DNA of 5,779 bases from an uncultured Bryobacterales bacterium (lineage in GTDB: Bacteria; Acidobacteriota; Terriglobia; Bryobacterales; Bryobacteraceae). The notes beneath the pieces were generated by a model, which did no database searches, was not told where the DNA came from, and saw only the letters and a program-made list of their open reading frames with translations. The DNA lies in contig CALMAV010000355.1 in NCBI GenBank assembly GCA_937859895.1, positions 9,166-14,944 on the forward strand, read 5' to 3'. Position 1 is the stretch's first letter, and each line of letters opens with the position of its first letter. Positions 5,678 to 5,779 of this stretch are shown in pieces. A program made the translations under genes and the position numbers.

Positions 5678-5779
5678 TCACTCCGCCGTCCAGCCGCCAT
5701 CAATAACCAGACTCGTCCCAGTAACCAATGCCGAAGCAGACGTAGCAAGAAACAGAACAGCGCCCATCAAATCTTCCAC
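5678..5779 (-). CDS. Short-chain dehydrogenase/reductase, C-terminal 33 residues (5' end outside window)
   Basis: The minus-strand frame from the right edge (GTG codon at 5779-5777, internal) to TGA at 5680-5678 encodes VEDLMGAVLFLATSASALV followed by TGTSLVIDGGWTAE. This is the standard C-terminus of classical SDR enzymes: EDL, then FLAxxxxxxVTG, then the closing VDGG strand, here IDGG. These are cytoplasmic NAD(P)-dependent oxidoreductases with a Rossmann fold. The cofactor glycine motif and catalytic Ser-Tyr-Lys lie outside the window, so the substrate cannot be told. The EDLMGAVLFLA wording resembles sugar-acid SDRs such as gluconate 5-dehydrogenase-like enzymes, but this is a weak guess. 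The gene runs toward the degenerate intergenic stretch, with no clear terminator after it. Confidence 0.88.
   Translation of the reverse strand: MEDLMGAVLFLATSASALVTGTSLVIDGGWTAE

Noticed and set aside
40..5779. CRISPR array, complete insertion sequence or recognisable transposase
   Set aside because: No regularly spaced direct repeats, no terminal inverted repeats with target duplications, and no transposase motif were seen in any frame I read.

Overview
This window looks like a piece of a free-living Gram-negative genome, most plausibly Acidobacteriota (inference). The main pointer is a large outer-membrane receptor with an N-terminal carboxypeptidase-regulatory-like domain, an Oar-like TonB-dependent type that is abundant in that phylum. 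The trehalose phosphatase and the HicB-like protein also resemble proteins common there. I ran no searches; all assignments rest on reading translated motifs.

Layout. (1) Positions 1-602, plus strand: the C-terminal part of a trehalose-6-phosphate phosphatase (HAD family), probably the tail of a fused OtsA-OtsB protein. (2) Positions 627-3585, minus strand, convergent with it: a TonB-dependent-receptor gene broken into two frames near position 1890. The two halves together make a receptor of about 985 residues, from signal peptide to terminal aromatic residue. (3) Positions 3586-3845: a divergent intergenic region ending in a strong hairpin that encloses the next start codon. (4) Positions 3846-4972, plus strand: a two-gene unit, a small HicB-family antitoxin-like protein followed 23 bases later by a DUF2971 protein. 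A perfect 14-base palindrome ends at the base before the second gene's first ATG. No HicA toxin is visible. (5) Positions 4973-5677: about 700 bases without a convincing gene, holding an imperfect inverted repeat and a short near-copy of the 3' end of the next gene. (6) Positions 5678-5779, minus strand: the last 33 codons of a short-chain dehydrogenase/reductase.

How the parts relate. The trehalose, receptor and SDR genes look like ordinary chromosomal genes with no visible functional link. The HicB/DUF2971 pair is the accessory-looking part: it is visibly more AT-rich than the trehalose gene, sits beside a degenerate non-coding stretch, and pairs an orphan antitoxin-like protein with a protein of unknown function. 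It is the best candidate here for an undescribed system, as a hypothetical toxin-antitoxin or defence module. The sequence shows only the architecture and possible regulatory structures, not the activity.
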